DNA of 11,276 bases from Dissophora ornata (lineage: Eukaryota > Mortierellomycota > Mortierellomycetes > Mortierellales > Mortierellaceae). Of this stretch, positions 7,949 to 11,276 are shown piece by piece. Under the pieces are notes generated by a model. It was not told the DNA's origin. It was given only the letters and a program-made list of their open reading frames with translations, and ran no database searches. The translations under genes and the position numbers were made by a program. The stretch lies in the NCBI GenBank assembly GCA_025201705.1, contig MU617533.1, positions 1 through 11,276 on the forward strand. Reading direction: 5' to 3'. Position 1 is the first letter of the stretch. The number at the start of each line of letters is the position of its first letter.

Positions 7949-8995
7949 TTATGACGCATCGCCTACAAGACTGTTCCAGTTGATCGGTTGCTGTCCATTC
8001 TCTTCAAGGTATTTGTTAGCCTTTGAAAAATGTTGACAATCAAAGAACCCTCTATGAGCACTCAACGGCGAAGGATGCACACTCTGTAACACAAGATGCT
8101 TCTTCTTATCCACCATCGATCCCATATTCTGTGCATCTTTGCCCCACAATAGGAATACGACATTTCGGCGTTGATCGTTCACCGTTTTCACAACCGCCTG
8201 TAACAGTTTCTCCCATCCTTTGCCCTTGTGTGAGTTGGCCTGATGAGCTCGCACGGTCATGGAAGCGTTTACCATCAACACGCCTTGGCGGGCCCAGGTT
8301 TCGAGGTATCCGTGAGTGGGAATCGTGAAGCCTGGGATATCGGTCTGGAGGAGCTTGAACATGTTAAGGAGCGAAGGTGGAGGGCGTACAGGTTTCTTGA
8401 CACTGAAGCACAGTCCGTGTGCCTGGTTATCGCCATGGTAAGGGTCTGTAAAAAAGAAAAAGGATAAGTACAATGGGGAATGGACCGTGAGAAAATAACA
8501 TTTCAGAAGGTCGTTAACAAAATGAAGCGAGAAAAAAAAAAAAGAAAGGACAGCGCACCTTGACCAAGGATCACAACGCGTACTGTCGAAAGTGGTGTGA
8601 ATCTCGACCAGCTGTAGATGTCGGGTTTTAGGGGAAAGATCTTTTGCTTGTTGTCATCCTCCTGCTTCAAGAACTTTTTCAACTTTTTTTTTTTTTTTTT
8701 TGACAAATATACAAGAGCTAATTAGTACTCAAAAACGTCAGACTTTTGAGTCTTCAGGACCGCTTCCTAGATTCCTAGAAAAGTTACCTCAATGAAATAG
8801 GGCTTTGTGAATTCCGACTGGAGCGCGCGCAACCAGGTCGCGTCCATGGTATCCTGCTCCAATCGCAAGAGTTCCTTCTTCTCATCGGTCAAACTCTTCA
8901 AGATATCGGGCTTTGCCTTTGGCACAGCAGAAACGGAAGTCCACGCGTCAAGAGAGACGGAGCCCGATTTCTTTTCTGTTGTGGTAGCTGTTGTA

Positions 8996-9028
<33 letters not shown>

Positions 9029-9252
9029 GCGGTTTCTGTTGCTGTTGCTGTTGTCGGTGCTGCTGTTGTGGATGTCCCTGCTTCGGTTGTTGCAGTGGTA
9101 GCGCCAGTGGTGGCTGCTGGAGTCTTGGGCTTGGCCGTGGCCCATGCAAGCAATGAAGACTGCTTGGTCGCGGTTGCTGTTCCAGAGTTCAAACGCTTGA
9201 AGGTACCATCCTTGGCAGCAGCGCCGTCTGCTGATCTTTTGCCTTGGTTCAT
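7949..9252 (-). CDS. UNG1: Uracil-DNA glycosylase, family 1 (3 exons, 361 aa)
   Basis: Removes uracil from DNA as the first step of base-excision repair in nucleus and/or mitochondria. Exons 9252-8788, 8682-8559, 8445-7949, frame kept. The water-activating motif GQDPYHG is at 195-201 (Asp197 matches human Asp145), LCFSV with the stacking Phe210, the uracil-reading Asn256 in LMVNASMTV, SHKGKGWE at 268-275, and HPSPLSAHRGFF at 320-331 (His320, Leu324). All main catalytic residues are present. Residues 60-100 are a low-complexity Thr/Ala tail coded partly by an ACA/ACC repeat. Near the N terminus are KRSADG, a weak nuclear signal, and KQSSLLAW, a degenerate PCNA-box-like motif. The start at 9252 is preferred over frame-open codons upstream, which translate a (GT)n repeat. 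One oddity: FFDC replaces the FFGC common in the family. Confidence 0.96.
8446..8558 (-). other. UNG intron 2
   Basis: Donor GTGCGC at 8558, acceptor TTTTTTACAG ending at 8446. The intron splits the Asp codon of the catalytic GQDPYHG motif, so correct splicing is needed for activity. It contains an 11-nt pyrimidine run in gene sense. Confidence 0.85.
8683..8787 (-). other. UNG intron 1, poly(A) in front of the acceptor
   Basis: Donor GTAACT at 8787 and a near-perfect TACTAAT branch site at 8727-8721. The acceptor AG ends at 8683 directly after 18 consecutive A in gene sense. The nearer TTAG at 8718 is only about 4 nt from the branch adenosine and out of phase. Joining at 8683 gives FIE-LKKFL, the expected UNG sequence. 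Confidence 0.8.
8998..9058. repeat. Imperfect (TTG)n / (GTT)n trinucleotide repeat in UNG exon 1
   Basis: On the plus strand, GTTGTT units with GCT/GGT interruptions read as ACA/ACC/GCA in the gene and produce the Thr/Ala-rich tail of UNG. The purest block is 8998-9029. Confidence 0.8.
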
Positions 9253-9296
9253 TGTCGGTGACTTGGGGGCTTGAATTGCAAAAAAACGACGATGTC

Positions 9297-9337
<41 letters not shown>

Positions 9338-9480
9338 AACAAGTGTGTGTGTCAACAACGCCGTGTTTGTTCCTGAGACTTGGAAAAAAAACGGTGGCAA
9401 AATGACAAAAAATCGTATGCGTTGCGTTTAGTGACAAAAACAAAAAAAACTGTGGCACGTGATCTAGACGCGACCTCTGC
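9253..9480 (-). promoter_or_regulatory. UNG 5' region
   Basis: The region upstream of UNG holds the GT microsatellite, short A runs, an E-box CACGTG at 9456-9461 and ACGCGA at 9468-9473. ACGCGA resembles the core of the MluI cell-cycle box, which in yeasts drives G1/S DNA-repair genes. Any regulatory role is inferred only from motif identity. Confidence 0.35.
9299..9336. repeat. (GT)19 microsatellite upstream of UNG
   Basis: Thirty-eight nucleotides of pure GT lie about 47 bp upstream of the UNG start codon, likely in its 5' UTR or core promoter. The end of the tract plus CAACAA is repeated immediately: GTGTGTGTCAACAA occurs twice in tandem between 9329 and 9358. Confidence 0.92.
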
Positions 9481-11276
9481 ATTCAATGATATCTATAGGC
9501 GATTACGGTATTTCCCACCAATGATGTGCTTCTCCTCAAACCGCTATTGATTCTCCACATGGTAATGAGCAAAAAAAACCCAACAGCCGCGTTCGGCGCG
9601 CCCAACTCGTTAGTGCCCTACCGTTGAGCGAAAAATTGATTCGCTTCACGATTGATATGGGCGTCTTCAAATATAACTTTTGATTATAGCAATTTGTACT
9701 TGTACTTTCCCTCTGAGCGATGTGCAGGTGAGCAAAATGAAAGATGGATGGGCAGGCAACAAGAACCCTCAAAGCGGGGCCAGACGCAACTAACCCGGGA
9801 ACTGTAATTCTCAGGAGAGAATTGAATATATTAGTAAAGTAGCATTTTGCAACTTGAACGCGACACATGAGGCATTAATATTCCTTTCAGGGAAAAAAAA
9901 AGGGTTCACCTTTTGAGTAAAATTTGATATGAGAGCTATTAGGTGAAGAGTACAAGCCGGAACAGGGATCCGGTAGCGCTGCCGTTTTCATTCGGGCGGA
10001 CTTGACGTGATGTCTAGCTCACAGAACAAAAAAGCTGCAGGATGAAAGCCCTGTGTCATTATATTTGATTTGTTAGACGCGCCGCCGTCGAGTAGCATCT
10101 AATTTTTTAAAAAGCACGCCTTGGTAAAAAAAGTCAAAAGCCCCTGAATCCAGCAGTGAGCTGCTGCTTTGCTTGTGAGAGCCGCTTTTGCACACATTTC
10201 CGTTGATCTAATATTTTATCCTGGATTTCCTTGTGTACACAGTTTGGCCAATGGACGCTCTCCATTTTCCTGGGAAAGTAAAAACAGTAAATGTAAATGT
10301 TGACCAGCAGCAAACTGGGTCCGCCGGGTTCCGTTCGAATACGCCATGCTGGATACTGCTCTTCCATCATCCTCTCATTATGCGCCCAAAAAAGCAGAGG
10401 GGAGAGGAGGGCTGTTGTTTCACATCGTCAGAGGCACCCAACATTTTACTTCTACATCGCTCATGGCTCTTCCTGCCATGTGCACCTATGCTCTATCCCA
10501 CTTGTCACACGAAGGGATAATGTGTCCCTTCCAAGAAATGTCGGTCCAAGGTTAGACAGGGGACGCTGTTGTATGTGGTACTTGAAAAAAGTGAAAGGTA
10601 GGTCGATTACCGGCAATCGCTTCGCGATCCACAGAAAGGATTACATGCACAAAATTGTATGACTGTGTGGCAGGACACAAAAGAGGAAATTCCAGACCAC
10701 TTGGCTAGAGTGCTTGAGAGGCGAAAAGGAATTGATAATTTTAAAAAATCGATTTTTGGCCCTGCATGCACCCTCTGTGAGGTCGACTATTGGAATGGGC
10801 TCTGGACATGTTAATAAACATAATTTAAGATGGTAAAATAGTGGGTGACATAACCTACTTTAGCAAATAAATGACATCGTTGGACTTTCTCTCTCTGTCC
10901 TTGGTAAAAATGTGCAGCATGTTCATGTGTCCTATTTTTTTTTTGGTTGCTGGACAAGTTTTGGGCTGTCTGTACATCTCGAACGAAATCCCTTGAGAGC
11001 AATCGACCGTGGGCTAGAAAGAGTATGCCCAGACCCTGGCTGTAGTTTGTCTACTGGAGGAACATGTAGACAATACAGCTTGTTTTCTCTTACTTTCCCA
11101 GTGAGTTTGACTACATACACAAGGTGTCTCTACTTCGCCAATCGATTAAAAGCTGCATCGCGGGGGCTGACATGATAGCAAACGCCTACGATTACCCGCG
11201 CTTATTCTTCCTTCGATCACAGAAAAGCACCAAGACTAAGATGCATAATTGCTTGGAGTCAATTTAGACGTATCTA
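9481..11276. other. Gene-poor region, no recognised gene
   Basis: About 1.8 kb with no frame that I can place in a family. No tRNA, snRNA or rRNA core sequence was recognised by eye. It contains a hairpin with 7-bp arms at 9806-9823 (AATTCTC/GAGAATT, loop AGGA), a small hairpin near 10615-10630, and plus-strand AATAAA motifs at 10813-10818 and 10866-10871. A weak two-exon candidate lies on the minus strand at 10134-10370. Open frames of 60-121 codons here lack compositional or motif support. The region could be intergenic, or it may hold the fast-evolving end of a gene that continues beyond the window. Confidence 0.5.
10134..10370 (-). CDS. Possible 49-aa two-exon gene (weak)
   Basis: An unusually good acceptor, TTTTTACTTTCCCAG ending at 10270 in gene sense, precedes an open frame to a stop at 10134. 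A donor GTATCC at 10356 matches its phase and gives a 14-nt first exon beginning ATGATGGAAGAG at 10370. The product would be MMEEQ followed by 44 residues, charged and helical, with two Cys separated by 14 residues (NCVHKE...QRKC). Unspliced, the same frame gives 78 residues. No family recognised, no poly(A) signal seen; the exon could also be the last exon of a longer gene. Confidence 0.2.
   Translation of the reverse strand: MMEEQYPAWRIRTEPGGPSLLLVNIYIYCFYFPRKMESVHWPNCVHKEIQDKILDQRKCVQKRLSQAKQQLTAGFRGF

Noticed and set aside
8807..9274. 155-codon plus-strand frame rich in Val/Ala
   Set aside because: Antisense of the triplet repeat in UNG exon 1; composition comes from GTT units.
8948..9400. 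His/Thr-, Asn- and Gln-rich minus-strand frames
   Set aside because: Alternate frames of the GT and triplet repeats.
9806..9823. Hairpin AATTCTC/GAGAATT as a terminator
   Set aside because: No U-tract and the host is eukaryotic; intrinsic terminators of the bacterial kind are not expected.
9536..9868. 110-codon minus-strand frame
   Set aside because: No recognisable domain, no promoter or poly(A) context, and length is unremarkable for random sequence.
10325..10345. CCGTTCGAATACG resembling a tRNA T-loop
   Set aside because: No matching acceptor, D-arm or anticodon stem around it.
10297..10662. 121-codon plus-strand frame
   Set aside because: Basic, Cys/His-scattered composition without motif order; no splice or start support.
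10912..11175. 87-codon plus-strand frame with CPDPGC
   Set aside because: Short Cys motif alone is not enough; no partner exon or conserved pattern was found.

Overview
The window looks like nuclear DNA of a filamentous or early-diverging fungus. Genes are separated by short gaps and broken by small spliceosomal introns (about 85-290 nt) with GTAAGT- or GTACGT-like donors and CTAAC/TACTAAT-like branch points. There are AATAAA-type poly(A) signals, many A/T homopolymers of 8-39 nt, and proteins typical of opisthokonts. The style of the DNA and proteins would fit Mucoromycota/Mortierellomycota, but that placement is an inference. There is no bacterial, phage or CRISPR signature.

Layout, left to right. 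(1) 202-5258, minus strand: one large gene that I reconstruct as eight exons encoding about 1,432 residues, a gamma-tubulin complex component of the GCP5/GCP6 type. Seven introns split it, and its most conserved N-terminal region lies on small exons (70, 125, 81 and 184 nt) that are easy to miss. (2) 5644-6634, minus: a four-exon MIX23/CCDC58 gene (143 aa), a mitochondrial intermembrane-space cysteine protein, with one apparent GC-AG intron. (3) 6839-7321, plus: a two-exon gene for a 122-aa single-pass membrane protein with a cysteine-rich membrane border, a PPPY motif and a very acidic tail; I do not recognise its family. It is divergent from MIX23, and the two starts are 204 bp apart. (4) 7949-9252, minus: a three-exon uracil-DNA glycosylase gene (361 aa) with all main catalytic motifs, a threonine-rich N-terminal tail and a (GT)19 microsatellite just upstream of its start. 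(5) 9253-11276: about 2 kb without a recognisable gene; it holds scattered motifs, a hairpin and one weak candidate for a 49-aa spliced gene.

The genes do not form a pathway. They are unlinked housekeeping functions (microtubule nucleation, mitochondrial protein biogenesis, base-excision repair) plus one unknown membrane protein. I did not find a new multi-gene system. The least explained items are the PPPY membrane protein, the unusual splice sites, and the possible small gene at 10134-10370.
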